A program made the position numbers and the translations under genes. The notes below the pieces were generated by a model. That model saw nothing but the letters and a program-made list of their open reading frames with translations, did no database searches and was not told the origin of the DNA. A stretch of 64,000 nt of DNA. Source: Cellulomonas citrea. Lineage in GTDB: Bacteria > Actinomycetota > Actinomycetes > Actinomycetales > Cellulomonadaceae. Below, one piece after another: positions 25,496 to 33,880 of the stretch (within the stretch, counting starts at the first letter, position 1; the number at the start of each line of letters is the position of its first letter). Location: NCBI RefSeq assembly GCF_009829685.1, contig NZ_VWSD01000001.1, positions 1-64,000 on the forward strand, in the 5' to 3' direction.

Positions 25496-26800
25496 TCAAC
25501 TCCCGAGGCTTGCGAGCTTCGCGTCGAGCGCTGCCGCGAACTTGGCCGGGGTCGAGGTCCCGGCGATCAGCTGCTGCATCTGCGCGGCGGCCTCGGGGCC
25601 GAGCACCTCCGAGTGCGTGGGCCACGAGACCTGCGGCAGGTAGAACTGGCCCGCGCGCACGGCCGTGGCCATCTCCGTCAGGGCCGGGTCGAGGGTCGGG
25701 GTGAAGTCGGCGGTCGTGGTGATCGACTGGGTCTGCTTCTGGTAGAGCGCGACACCTTCCTTGCTTGCGAGGTACTCGACGAACTTCTCCGCGGCCACCG
25801 GGTGCTGAGCCTTCGCGTTGATCGCGTAGCCCGGCGAGACAGCGCCGACCCAGTACAGCGTGCCGTCAGTTCCCGGCACGGCGGCGAACGACACGTTCAA
25901 CTTCGGTGCGGCGGTCTTGATCGTGCCGAGCGCCCAGGATCCGGTGCCGATCATGGCGACGTTGCCCTTCTCGAACTCGGCCATGACCTGGTCACCGGTC
26001 AGGCCCGCCGCGGCGCGGGTCTCCATGCCCGTGGAGAAGAGCTGGCTCCAGGTCGTCAATGGGTCGGTCCACGTGCTGGCGAAGGTCTGCTTCTTGGCCC
26101 AGATGTCGGCATCCATCGATCCGCCGAGCTGCTGGTTCTTGATCCCGAGCAGGGCCGCGAGGGTCACCGTGATGCCGTCGCCCGGCTCGAGGAAGGGCGT
26201 GATGCCCGCGGCTTTGAGCGTGGCGCCGTCGGCAAGGAACTCGCTCCAGGTCTTCGGCTCGGTGGTGATGCCGGCCTTGGCCAGCAAGTCCTTGTTGTAC
26301 AGGATCCCACCACCCCATGAGGCGATCGCGGCACCGTAGGTGGCGCCGTCCTTGGTGTACGTGTCCTTCGCGGCCTTGGCAATGTTGGACATGAAGGGCT
26401 GCTTGCTGAGGTCCTTCACCAGCTTCTGGCCCATCAGGTCCTGCTTGTTCTCGGCGGTGATGATGAAGACGTCGGCGGCCGTGCCACTGCGCAGGCGGGT
26501 CTGCAGGGTCGAGACGTACTGGGTCACCGGCGGCGAGTAACTGAAGTCGACCTTGATGCCAGGGTTGGCCTTCTCGAACCCGTCGATGACCGGCTGCATC
26601 GTCGCCTGGGTGTCCCAGGAGAAGAAGCTGACCGTGGACTCGGCGACCCCGGCGCTCGCCGAGGACGTGGAGCCCGCGGAGCTGCTGCTGCACGCGCTCA
26701 GGGCCAGGGCCACCACCGCGAGGGTGCTCAGGGCCATGACCCTGCGGCGGCTTGCCGGGGCCCGACGGGGGGTGTCGGATTCATGCTGGTTCAGCGACAT
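25496..26800 (-). CDS. Sugar ABC importer binding lipoprotein (second locus)
   Basis: A 434-residue family-1 solute-binding protein. An unusually long pre-signal segment (residues 1-20) leads to the hydrophobic stretch VMALSTLAVVALAL and lipobox LSAC (Cys about residue 37). The mature N-lobe starts STVSFFSWDTQATMQPVIDGFEKANPGI (about 55-82). GTGSWALGTIKT (about 286-297) and the C-terminal EYLASKEGVALYQKQTQ match CUT1 binding proteins. It precedes the permeases and follows the GH43-like gene by 84 nt. The specific ligand is unknown. Confidence 0.88.
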   Translation of the reverse strand: MSLNQHESDTPRRAPASRRRVMALSTLAVVALALSACSSSSAGSTSSASAGVAESTVSFFSWDTQATMQPVIDGFEKANPGIKVDFSYSPPVTQYVSTLQTRLRSGTAADVFIITAENKQDLMGQKLVKDLSKQPFMSNIAKAAKDTYTKDGATYGAAIASWGGGILYNKDLLAKAGITTEPKTWSEFLADGATLKAAGITPFLEPGDGITVTLAALLGIKNQQLGGSMDADIWAKKQTFASTWTDPLTTWSQLFSTGMETRAAAGLTGDQVMAEFEKGNVAMIGTGSWALGTIKTAAPKLNVSFAAVPGTDGTLYWVGAVSPGYAINAKAQHPVAAEKFVEYLASKEGVALYQKQTQSITTTADFTPTLDPALTEMATAVRAGQFYLPQVSWPTHSEVLGPEAAAQMQQLIAGTSTPAKFAAALDAKLASLGS

Positions 26801-26884
26801 TGCTGGTCTCCTTGTCGGTGTTGGCAGAGAGGTGTTGTGCTCGTCACGGACTGTGCGGCGGTGAGGGCGCCGCCAGCTGTGAGG

Positions 26885-27766
26885 TCAGGGGGATCGGACG
26901 TCGGCGAGAGCAGGGTCCTCGCCGATCCAGGACGGCACGGTGTCCAGCTGGAGCACCGAGGCGTGGCGCGTGCCCGGCGGCACCGACACCTCCAGGGGGT
27001 GCCACGTCTGCCAGTCCGTGCTGACAGACCCGCCGTAGGTGCCGGCGAGGTAGTGGTCGTAGAGCAGGACCCACTGGTCGTCGACCCGGTACAGGGTGGG
27101 GCCCTCGGCGGCGTCGTCGCCGATCGGCCCGACGAGGCCGTCGAACGGCCCGCCAGGGTCGAGCGCGTTGGTGAGCATGATGCGTTTGAACGGGTTGTGG
27201 GCGACGTTCTCCCCGCGCTCGTCCTTGAACGCCATCCGCAGCAGCCCGTCGGTGCGCACGACCGCGGCGTCGATCACCGAGTAGCCGGGGTCGAAGAAGA
27301 TCGCGGACGGCGAGAAGCTGGCGAAGTCACTGGTCTGGCAGCGCCAGATCCGGTGGTCCTGCGGGTTGTGCTCCCAGTCGTGTCCTGCGCCGTCGAGCTG
27401 CCCGTCCACGCACGAGGACCAGATGATGTGCACCAGGCCCGCATCGTCGACGAAGAACTCCGGCGCCCACGCGTTCTGGGCCCCGGGGACGTCCGTCATC
27501 ACCGGCAGGAGCTCGGGCTGGTCCCAGTGCCACAGGTCGCTCGACGTGGCGTGCACGATCGACGTGCTGCTCCATCCGTCGGTGCCCAGCAGGTGGAACT
27601 TCCTGTCAGGTCCGAGCCCGATGAACGGGTCGCGGATCCGGCCTGTCCCGACCGTGCTGGACAGCAGCGGTCGACCGCCGTTGAGGGGCACGAATCGTCG
27701 CCCGTCCTCGCTGACGGCGAGATGAACGCTCTCGTCGTCAGCGGTGAAGTACGACATGAGGAACAT
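26885..27766 (-). CDS. GH43-like glycosidase (five-bladed propeller)
   Basis: A 293-residue enzyme with the GH43/GH32-type beta-propeller pattern. The likely catalytic triad is D46 (RIRDPFIG), D166 (YSVIDAAVV, the pKa modulator) and E221 (AAEGPTLY), with NAWAPEFFVDDAG (98-110) in between. No signal peptide, so it acts inside the cell on imported oligosaccharides. GH43 enzymes mostly release L-arabinose or D-xylose; the exact sugar cannot be deduced. It is the first gene of the importer unit (84 nt before the binding-protein gene) and 192 nt after the LacI gene on the same strand. Confidence 0.75.
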   Translation of the reverse strand: MFLMSYFTADDESVHLAVSEDGRRFVPLNGGRPLLSSTVGTGRIRDPFIGLGPDRKFHLLGTDGWSSTSIVHATSSDLWHWDQPELLPVMTDVPGAQNAWAPEFFVDDAGLVHIIWSSCVDGQLDGAGHDWEHNPQDHRIWRCQTSDFASFSPSAIFFDPGYSVIDAAVVRTDGLLRMAFKDERGENVAHNPFKRIMLTNALDPGGPFDGLVGPIGDDAAEGPTLYRVDDQWVLLYDHYLAGTYGGSVSTDWQTWHPLEVSVPPGTRHASVLQLDTVPSWIGEDPALADVRSP

Positions 27767-27958
27767 GCGGGTCTCCGGATTCTGGATGTGTGGTCGACAA
27801 GCGATCGAGTGCGGGGCGTGTCATCCGGGAGGACGAGCGGCCGGATGAGGGCGTGGACGATCAGCACGACGGCGTGCGTACCGCCGCGCGGGTTCGTCGA
27901 TTCGGGCTGCAGTTGTGCGAACTCTGTCCGGTGGACCGGTTCGGAGCGGAGGGGGCCG

Positions 27959-29014
27959 TCAGCCCGTGGCGTGCGACGCGGAGGTGGAGCGGTTGGTGCT
28001 CGCGTCGGTGTCGGCGGCCTGTCCGGTGCTGCCTCGGATCACGAGGGACGTGGCAAGCCGGATGTCGTCGGTGACCAGGCTCTGGCCGTCGAGCAGACTC
28101 AGCAGCGCGCGGGCACCGCGCAGTCCCATGTCGTGCAACGGCTGACGCACGGTGGTCAGGCCGGGGAAGCTCTGCCCGGCCTGTGGCAGGTCGTCGAAGC
28201 CCAGCACCGACAGGTCTCGGGGCACGTCCAGGCCCGCAGCGCGCGCGGCGTCGATCGCACCGAGGGCCATGAGGTCCGCACCGGCTGCGATGGCAGTCGG
28301 GTTCTCGCTGAGCAGCGACGTCGAGGTGCGGAAGCCACTGTCGTAGGAGAAGCTGCAGGTTTTGACCAGGCGTTCGTCGACCTGGAACCCGGCCAGGGTG
28401 AGCGCGTCCGAGTAGCCGCGGAACCGCAGCTCGGAGCTCTGCAGCTCGTCGTCGCCCCGCAGGAAGGCGATGCGGGTGTGGCCCAGCGCGATCAGGTGCT
28501 CGACGCCGGCCCGCATGCCCTCGTAGTTGTCGACCGTCACCCGTGGCAGAGGCGTGTCGATCCGCCGGGGATCGATGACCACGCACGGGACGCGGTTGTC
28601 GCGCAGGAAGTCCAGCGTTGCCGGCTCCAGCACCGGGGCGACGAGGATCAGCCCGTCGACCTGACCACGGGACAGGCTGCGAATCCGGTCCTGCTCGCGC
28701 TCGGCGTCGTGGTAGGACGCGTTGATGAGCAGCTCGAGCTCGTCGTCCGCGAGCTCCTCGGCGACGCCCCGGATGATCTCCAGCGTGTACTGCGCGGTGA
28801 GGTCCAGCGTGATGAGCCCCACGAGGCCGGTGCGCCCGTTCTTGAGCGACCGGGCGGCGGAGTTGACGACGTAGCCGAGCCGGCCGGCCGCCTCCAGGAC
28901 GCGCCGGCGGGTCTCCTCCGAGGCGCCGGGGCGGTCGTTGAGCACGTTCGACACGGTCATCGCGGACACGCCGACCTCGGCCGCCACCTGGGCGATGGTC
29001 ACCCGTCCCACCAT
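27959..29014 (-). CDS. LacI-family regulator of the second glycan locus
   Basis: A 351-residue LacI/GalR repressor: HTH TIAQVAAEVGVSAMTVSNVLNDRPGASEETRRRVLEAAGRLGYVVNSAARSL (about residues 6-57), then the effector domain (GLITLDLTAQYTLEIIRGVAEEL, about 66-88; SVLGFDDLPQAGQSFPGLTTVRQP, about 285-308). The start ATG at 29014 gives the usual few residues before the HTH. A TTTAACGCTA-containing site lies about 80 bp upstream, and the same decamer precedes the large beta-helix gene, suggesting one regulon with autoregulation. Confidence 0.88.
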   Translation of the reverse strand: MVGRVTIAQVAAEVGVSAMTVSNVLNDRPGASEETRRRVLEAAGRLGYVVNSAARSLKNGRTGLVGLITLDLTAQYTLEIIRGVAEELADDELELLINASYHDAEREQDRIRSLSRGQVDGLILVAPVLEPATLDFLRDNRVPCVVIDPRRIDTPLPRVTVDNYEGMRAGVEHLIALGHTRIAFLRGDDELQSSELRFRGYSDALTLAGFQVDERLVKTCSFSYDSGFRTSTSLLSENPTAIAAGADLMALGAIDAARAAGLDVPRDLSVLGFDDLPQAGQSFPGLTTVRQPLHDMGLRGARALLSLLDGQSLVTDDIRLATSLVIRGSTGQAADTDASTNRSTSASHATG

Positions 29015-29095
29015 GTCTGCTCCCTGACCTGCATCGCCGCCGCCGCAGGCGTCATGCCTGCGAAACGGTCGGGTTCGTCGCTGAACGTGCACTAC

Positions 29096-29106
29096 TTTAA
29101 CGCTAA
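29096..29106. promoter_or_regulatory. TTTAACGCTAA operator candidate upstream of LacI gene
   Basis: TTTAACGCTAA contains the pseudo-palindrome TTA-A-CG-C-TAA with the central CG typical of LacI-family operators. It lies about 80 bp before the regulator's start. Its first ten bases recur, inverted, at 36776-36785 before the beta-helix/LamG gene. Confidence 0.55.
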
Positions 29107-29140
29107 GTTGAGGACTGTCAAGCAGCTGCCGGACGGCCGC

Positions 29141-30055
29141 TCAGCCCAGGTTCAACCGGGTCTGCGCCGCGCGGTCGCACACGAGTGCGTCGCCGCGCAC
29201 GTCGAGCGCCGCGACATGGATCGTCGACCGCCGGGTCGCCCACGTGCGGCGGTCCTCGCCGAGCGGGTGCGTGAAGTACGTGAGGTAGGCCTCGTCACCG
29301 TGCACCAGGACGTCGGCGTGCAGACCCGGCCCCTCGTCGTCCGTACCGGGGCGGCCGGACGCGCCGTCGAGCAGCACACCCGCCGGGCGCCACGTCTCCA
29401 GGTCGTCGGAGGTGAACGCCAGCTGCCCGTCCCACGAGTCGACCACCATCCAGTACCGGCCGCGGAAGGTGAACACGTTCGGCCCCTCGTGACCGCCCTC
29501 GGTGCGCAGCACGGGCCTGGGCTCGTCCCAGTGGTACAGGTCCGCGCTGTCCGAGGCCCAGGTGCTGTTGCCGTCGGCCTCGTTCTTGAACCACATGCGG
29601 TACCCACCGGCCGGCAACGGGTGGACGCAGGCGTCGATGACGAGCGGGTACCGCGGCAGGACGTCGCCGTGATGCGTCCACGAGACCAGGTCGGGGCTGG
29701 TGTAGTGGTGGATGTGCCGTTCATGGCCGGCCCAGCGGTCCGGGACCCCGCGGATGTAGCTGACGTACATGTGGAACTCGCCCTCGGCCCAGACCACCTC
29801 CGGGGCCCAGAAGGTGTTCCGCCCCGGCTCGTGCTCCAGCCCGGCGAGCACCCCGCGATACACCCACGTCGCGCCACCGTCGGACGACGACGCCGTACCG
29901 ATGTCGCTGCCGTGCACCCACGCCACGCCCTGCCCCGCTGGGGCATCGGCCCGCCGGCTGGTGTACAGGAGCCACCACAGCCCGTCGGTGCCGCCCGGAA
30001 CGATCACCGGATCGGTCGCACCGTCATGGATCGGGTCACGGAAGAGCTCTGACAT
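29141..30055 (-). CDS. GH43-like glycosidase, second copy type
   Basis: A 304-residue beta-propeller glycosidase related in layout to the GH43-like enzyme at 26885-27766. Candidate triad: D15 (GATDPVIVPG), D141 (LVIDACVHPL) and E190 (HEGPNVF), with TFWAPEVVWAEGEFHMYVSY (81-100) typical of GH43. WFKNEADGN (155-163) parallels AFKDERGEN in the first enzyme. No signal peptide. MSELFRDP is chosen as start; a longer in-frame extension lacks homology. It lies 36 nt from the LacI-upstream operator and on the same strand. Substrate unknown. Confidence 0.72.
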   Translation of the reverse strand: MSELFRDPIHDGATDPVIVPGGTDGLWWLLYTSRRADAPAGQGVAWVHGSDIGTASSSDGGATWVYRGVLAGLEHEPGRNTFWAPEVVWAEGEFHMYVSYIRGVPDRWAGHERHIHHYTSPDLVSWTHHGDVLPRYPLVIDACVHPLPAGGYRMWFKNEADGNSTWASDSADLYHWDEPRPVLRTEGGHEGPNVFTFRGRYWMVVDSWDGQLAFTSDDLETWRPAGVLLDGASGRPGTDDEGPGLHADVLVHGDEAYLTYFTHPLGEDRRTWATRRSTIHVAALDVRGDALVCDRAAQTRLNLG

Positions 30056-30086
30056 CTGATGGTTCCTTCCTCGCCCACATTTCCCT

Positions 30087-30104
30087 AACGTCATTGCCGA
30101 CGTT
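30087..30104. promoter_or_regulatory. Inverted repeat before GH43-like gene
   Basis: AACGTC-ATTGCC-GACGTT, a perfect 6+6 dyad about 30 bp upstream of the start at 30055. A position near the promoter makes an operator role possible; the sequence differs from the TTTAACGCTA sites. Confidence 0.4.
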
Positions 30105-30257
30105 CATCGACAACCACGGGCATCGGCCGCGGGTCGCTGTTTGCCGAGCCCTCCCATCGCACCGAACAGAGTCACCCAGGAAGTCACCGGGTGCACGCGC
30201 GCCGTCCGGGCGCGATCCCTGGGGACAAGAGTGAGAGTCCGTCGGCGTGGTGCACCC

Positions 30258-30304
30258 GCAGTCCGATGATCGTGTCGTCGGCGGCGACACGATCATCGGC
30301 CTGC
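30258..30304 (-). terminator. Strong terminator after the fucosidase gene
   Basis: CCGATGATCGTGTCG (30263-30277) and CGACACGATCATCGG (30285-30299) form a perfect 15-bp stem with a 7-nt loop; four more pairs (GCAG/CTGC) extend it beyond one mismatch. It begins 11 nt after the stop of the GH29 gene (transcribed leftward). Confidence 0.75.
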
Positions 30305-30314
30305 GGGGACGCCT

Positions 30315-31892
30315 TCAGCCGTGAAGGAAGTCGGTCCGCTCGTGCACCGCTTCACGTTCGAGCCACAGCCTGACCACGACGCCGACGTCGGTGAGGGTCC
30401 CGCCCTCAGGTCGGGGTCCCAGGTCGACGGTCAGTGCCGCATGGTCGTGCTGCCAGAGCGGCGTGTCCACCTGTCCGAGCACGCTCACCGCCCGGATCCC
30501 CCGGGTCAGCAACCCCCGACCGCGCCCGAACGACTCGATCCGCGCCACGCCGTCGACGGGCCGCCGCAGCACGATCGCATACACGTAGTCCCCCGTGACG
30601 TCCGTGCGCGAGGTGAACCGCAGATCCGACGAGGTGTACGGCGCGGCTTCGTGATCGACGAACGACCCGACGGCCACCGCCGTCGGCCCTTCCCCCGCCA
30701 CGACCCACGGACGCGTGCCGTAGATCGCCTCCCCGTTCCGCGACAACCACGCCCCCAGCCCTTCCAGGATCTCCTGCTCGGCCGGCGGGATCGTTCCCTG
30801 CGCGGTCGGCCCCACGTTCAGCAGCAGGATCCCGTTCTTCGCCACGACGTCGACCAGCTCGCCGACCAGATCGGCCACCGACTTGTAGTCGTGATCCTTG
30901 ACCCAGCACCACGAGCTGCGCGACACCGACGTGTCGTTCTGCCACACCTCCGGACGGATCCCCGCGATCGACCCCCGCTCGACGTCGAACACCGCACTTC
31001 CGTCAGCGAACGCCGTCCACTTGTAGTTGATGACGACCTCACGCCCCCACTGAGCAGCACGGTTGTAGTAGTACGCCGCCAGCTTGCGCACGTAGGGCTC
31101 GAAGGCCGGCTGCTCGATCCACCAGTCGAACCACAGCACCTGCGGCCGGTACCGATCGATGATCTCCACCGTCCGCAACAACCAGTCCTCGAGGAACTGC
31201 TCGTTCGGTGCTGTCTCCTCGCGCTGAGCCGGACCGTAGAAGTCCACGAACTCCGGGTCCAGCACATCGGAGTCGAACCGCGCGCCACCATTCATGAAGA
31301 ACCAGTGCTCCGCGCGGTGCGACGACACCCCCGCCACCATCCACGCACGCCGCGTGGCATCGAGCAGGTCTCCCAGCACATCCCGCTGCGGACCCATCGC
31401 CGTGGCCTTCCACCGCGACCGATCCGTCTCATACATCGCGAACCCGTCATGATGCTCCGCCACCGGCACCACGAACTGCGCGCCGGCACGACGGAACAAC
31501 GCCGCCCACGCATCAGGGTCGAACTGCTCCATCGTGAACGACGGGATGAAGTCCTTGTACCCGAACTCCTTCTGAGGTCCGTACGTCGCCACGTGATGCT
31601 CGAACTCCGGAGTGCCCGCGAGATACATCGACCTCGAGTACCACTCGCTCCGAAAAGCCGGCACCGAGTACACGCCCCAGTGCAGGAAGATCCCGAACTT
31701 CGCATCCAGGTACCACAGAGGTGGCCGGTAACCCGTCAGAGACTCCCAGCTGTCCTCGAACGGCCCGCACGCAATCACCGCGTCCACCGCGGACAACCCC
31801 GCCGAGTTGTCCGCCACATCCACCACCGGCGGCAACCCGGCCCACTCGGTACCGCGCCGAACGACCTCACCCACATTGACTCCATTCCACAT
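30315..31892 (-). CDS. GH29 alpha-L-fucosidase
   Basis: A 525-residue GH29 enzyme. Family motifs: WYLDAKFGIFLHWGVYSVPAF (60-80), VVPVAEHHDGFAMY (141-154), nucleophile D256 in VLWFDWW, and GILLLNVGPTAQGTIP near 340-355. No signal peptide, so it probably hydrolyses terminal alpha-L-fucose from imported oligosaccharides. ATG at 31892 is taken as start; the frame continues open upstream through 650 nt of gene debris (a truncated FAH gene), which should not be read as part of this protein. Base composition is slightly less GC-biased than the neighbours. Terminated by the hairpin at 30258-30304. Confidence 0.85.
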   Translation of the reverse strand: MWNGVNVGEVVRRGTEWAGLPPVVDVADNSAGLSAVDAVIACGPFEDSWESLTGYRPPLWYLDAKFGIFLHWGVYSVPAFRSEWYSRSMYLAGTPEFEHHVATYGPQKEFGYKDFIPSFTMEQFDPDAWAALFRRAGAQFVVPVAEHHDGFAMYETDRSRWKATAMGPQRDVLGDLLDATRRAWMVAGVSSHRAEHWFFMNGGARFDSDVLDPEFVDFYGPAQREETAPNEQFLEDWLLRTVEIIDRYRPQVLWFDWWIEQPAFEPYVRKLAAYYYNRAAQWGREVVINYKWTAFADGSAVFDVERGSIAGIRPEVWQNDTSVSRSSWCWVKDHDYKSVADLVGELVDVVAKNGILLLNVGPTAQGTIPPAEQEILEGLGAWLSRNGEAIYGTRPWVVAGEGPTAVAVGSFVDHEAAPYTSSDLRFTSRTDVTGDYVYAIVLRRPVDGVARIESFGRGRGLLTRGIRAVSVLGQVDTPLWQHDHAALTVDLGPRPEGGTLTDVGVVVRLWLEREAVHERTDFLHG

Positions 31893-32108
31893 CAAGAGCG
31901 ATTGGCGGAAGCACGCCGTCACGCCGAAACTGTCAGACCGTCTCATTCTGAGGGGACACTGGCGCCCGGACGGCGGGTCACCTCCCCGAAAGTGTGGACG
32001 CCGAGTCCCCATCGGAGTTCGATGCACGCCTCGCGGTCCTGCGCATCGACCGGATCGCGTCGCCGGTGGCTCTTCCGCTGGACCAGAGCCTCCACAAGGC
32101 CCCACCGG
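31893..32108. other. Rearranged spacer upstream of fucosidase
   Basis: This 216-nt stretch between the fucosidase start and the broken FAH gene holds no intact gene. It includes the fucosidase leader and a segment whose origin I cannot assign. It may be an insertion-element end or other junction sequence. Confidence 0.4.
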
Positions 32109-32546
32109 GGCGTCGTCGGGCGAGTCGAGGTACCGGGCCGTCGAGCCGATCACCATAGCCAGCTCCACCCCCCAGTCGGTCTTCGCCGACGTCCTCGGGA
32201 TCAGGACGTCATCATTTGGTCCGATCAGAGCCGACGGGTCCTTCAGGAAAACGACCGGTCCCACCGGGATCTGGGCGCCGGTCTCCACCGCGTGATCCCG
32301 GTAGTTCAGTCCGATGCAGACGATCTTCGTCGGCACAGCGACCGGAGCCCCGATCCTCGAACCCGACACCCCGGCGAGTATCGGCAGCGATCCCGCAGTG
32401 GCGAGCGCAACCGCCCGTCCGATACCACCGCCGGCGAGTAAAGCTCCATCGATGTCGTCGGTGACAGACCGCAGGTCGCAAGCGGCACCGCCGATCTGCA
32501 CCACCGGGATCTCCGCACCGGGTTCGCCCAACCGCGCGAGTGTCAT
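32109..32546 (-). pseudogene. 5' fragment of a fumarylacetoacetate-hydrolase-family gene
   Basis: Encodes the first 146 residues of an FAH-family hydrolase (MTLARLGEPGAEIPVV..., then TKIVCIGLNYRDHAVETG and VVFLKDPSALIGPNDDVLIP) and stops matching abruptly after RYLDSPDDA, where full-length members continue about 140 residues with the second half of the active site. The metal-binding part is missing, so it is not functional. FAH-type enzymes act in several sugar-acid pathways, including L-fuconate degradation. Lying next to a fucosidase, it is probably the relic of a fucose-catabolic operon (inference). Confidence 0.75.
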
Positions 32547-32553
32547 GATCTCG

Positions 32554-32826
32554 TCAGGTCCGTTCTGTGTCAGTGATGTCATGATCGGGCGCGATCCTCC
32601 CGCGCTCGTCGGGCGCATAGGCGGCCTCGACGACCCCCATGGTGCCCTCCTTCTCGAGGGCCGCCTCCAGGACCTGTTTCGCCAGGCCTGCCAGCAACCC
32701 ACCCGTGCCAACCAGGTCGATCCCGGCCACCCGAGCCTGCTCGACCAACTGCGCCGCCACCTCACGCTGCGCGCCCTCGTCCAACCCCATGCCCGTCATC
32801 GTCACCAACTCGATCGTCCCGTTCAT
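32554..32826 (-). pseudogene. IS256-type transposase 5' remnant fused to a foreign 3' end
   Basis: The first 60 codons (to about 32647) match the start of IS256-family transposases: REVAAQLVEQARVAGIDLVG followed by GTGGLLAGLAKQVLEAALE. The catalytic DDE core is absent. The last 30 codons (GVVEAAYAPDERGRIAP...) look instead like the C-terminal tail of a Gfo/Idh/MocA-type dehydrogenase. So this short open frame is a junction between an IS remnant and the end of another gene, in line with deletion of the material between them. It is not a functional transposase. Confidence 0.65.
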
Positions 32827-32937
32827 GCTGCCCACTCCCTCGCCACGCCATGCTCGCCATTTCTGGCTGGACAGCACTTACAACACTGTTCGGACAGGCT
32901 CGCAGCCTCGACACCGGATCAACCGGTTGCAGCGCCG

Positions 32938-33795
32938 TCACGGGGTAATGCATCTGCCGGATTCCAGGCATCCTCGGGCAACAAATTCTAGGGCAGCAGA
33001 GCGTGCGACTGACGCGGCGGAGGCAGCTTGCGCAAGAAGTGCCGAGTATCTGTCCTCGGTGTAGAGCATGACGATCATTTTGTTGGCCTCCGCTTCCGCT
33101 TGTCCGGCATGTAGCCGGACGAAAGCGGCGATATCGGGGCGGGCACGGAGGAACGACGTAATCGAGCCAGTATCAATGTTGATGGTGCCGTTGGTCCGCA
33201 TTGCATCCCGCAGATCGAAGCTGTACTGGTCCTGAAGATATTGGAAATAGTTTGCTTCCGTGTACTGCACCGGTCCGTAGATCGGCTTCTTCTCGGCGAC
33301 CGCATCGCGGCGTCGGGTGTTCTCGTCACGGAGCTGAGTCAGAAACGAGTCGTACGTCGCCGACTCGGCGATTCCGTAGGTCACGGCCCACCGACGCTGA
33401 ACCGTGGCGCGCGCGATATCGGCCAGGGCCGCATCGATGAGGTGCTCGGACGGGGTCGAGTCGCCATACCGCGTCGTCCAGAAGCCGGCTGAGCCTGCGT
33501 CGTGGTTCTCGGCCTGATAGTGCGCGATGGTCGCGGCTCGATCCCGGTCCAGGTAGATCTGCAGCTCCCGTGCGGGCACGGCGATACCGTCGACCGTCGC
33601 GACGTCGGTGTCCTGGGCCAGCAGGGTCGCGGGGCCGGACGCTGCCGGATGGCCGACGGTCGTCGGCTTGAGCCACGCTGCGGCGCAGACGACTGCCAGA
33701 ACGAGCAGGGCCAGGACGATGCCGACGATCAGGCGCACCGGCCGGCGCGTGCTCGCGGCAATCCGGTCACGTGCCGTGGACCTCGTGGACTGCAT
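32938..33795 (-). CDS. SurA/PpiC N-domain-like membrane-anchored protein
   Basis: A 285-residue protein with one N-terminal membrane helix (about residues 20-42: RLIVGIVLALLVLAVVCAAAW) and an extracytoplasmic domain. ATVDGIAVPARELQIYLDRDRAATIAHYQ (about 65-93) is the N-terminal signature of SurA/PrsA-like foldases, where 'VNGxxIxxxEfxxyl' opens the chaperone domain. The parvulin PPIase domain is missing: the C-terminal part is short and ends in a Cys pair (CLESGRC). It is transcribed just after the large beta-helix protein (85 nt), so a role in folding that secreted protein is plausible but inferred. Confidence 0.6.
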   Translation of the reverse strand: MQSTRSTARDRIAASTRRPVRLIVGIVLALLVLAVVCAAAWLKPTTVGHPAASGPATLLAQDTDVATVDGIAVPARELQIYLDRDRAATIAHYQAENHDAGSAGFWTTRYGDSTPSEHLIDAALADIARATVQRRWAVTYGIAESATYDSFLTQLRDENTRRRDAVAEKKPIYGPVQYTEANYFQYLQDQYSFDLRDAMRTNGTINIDTGSITSFLRARPDIAAFVRLHAGQAEAEANKMIVMLYTEDRYSALLAQAASAASVARSAALEFVARGCLESGRCITP

Positions 33796-33880
33796 CGGTT
33801 CTCGTCTCCGTCGTGCTGACCCGTCCCTGTCGCGAGGGGAGGCGCCCGGGCCCTCGACACGCCCGGGCGCCTCCCCCGGC

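Noticed and set aside
23647-26800. A missing ATPase gene as evidence of a broken importer
   Set aside because: Actinobacterial CUT1 importers often share one MsmK/MalK-type ATPase encoded elsewhere, so its absence is normal.
26783-30052. A 1,089-codon plus-strand reading frame
   Set aside because: It lies opposite the LacI gene and two GH43-like genes with clear motifs; composition is typical of an antisense frame in high-GC DNA.
31893-32765. N-terminal extension of the fucosidase to an 816-aa FAH-GH29 fusion
   Set aside because: The FAH part stops mid-domain and the sequence between it and the fucosidase has no homology; the ATG at 31892 gives a complete GH29 enzyme.
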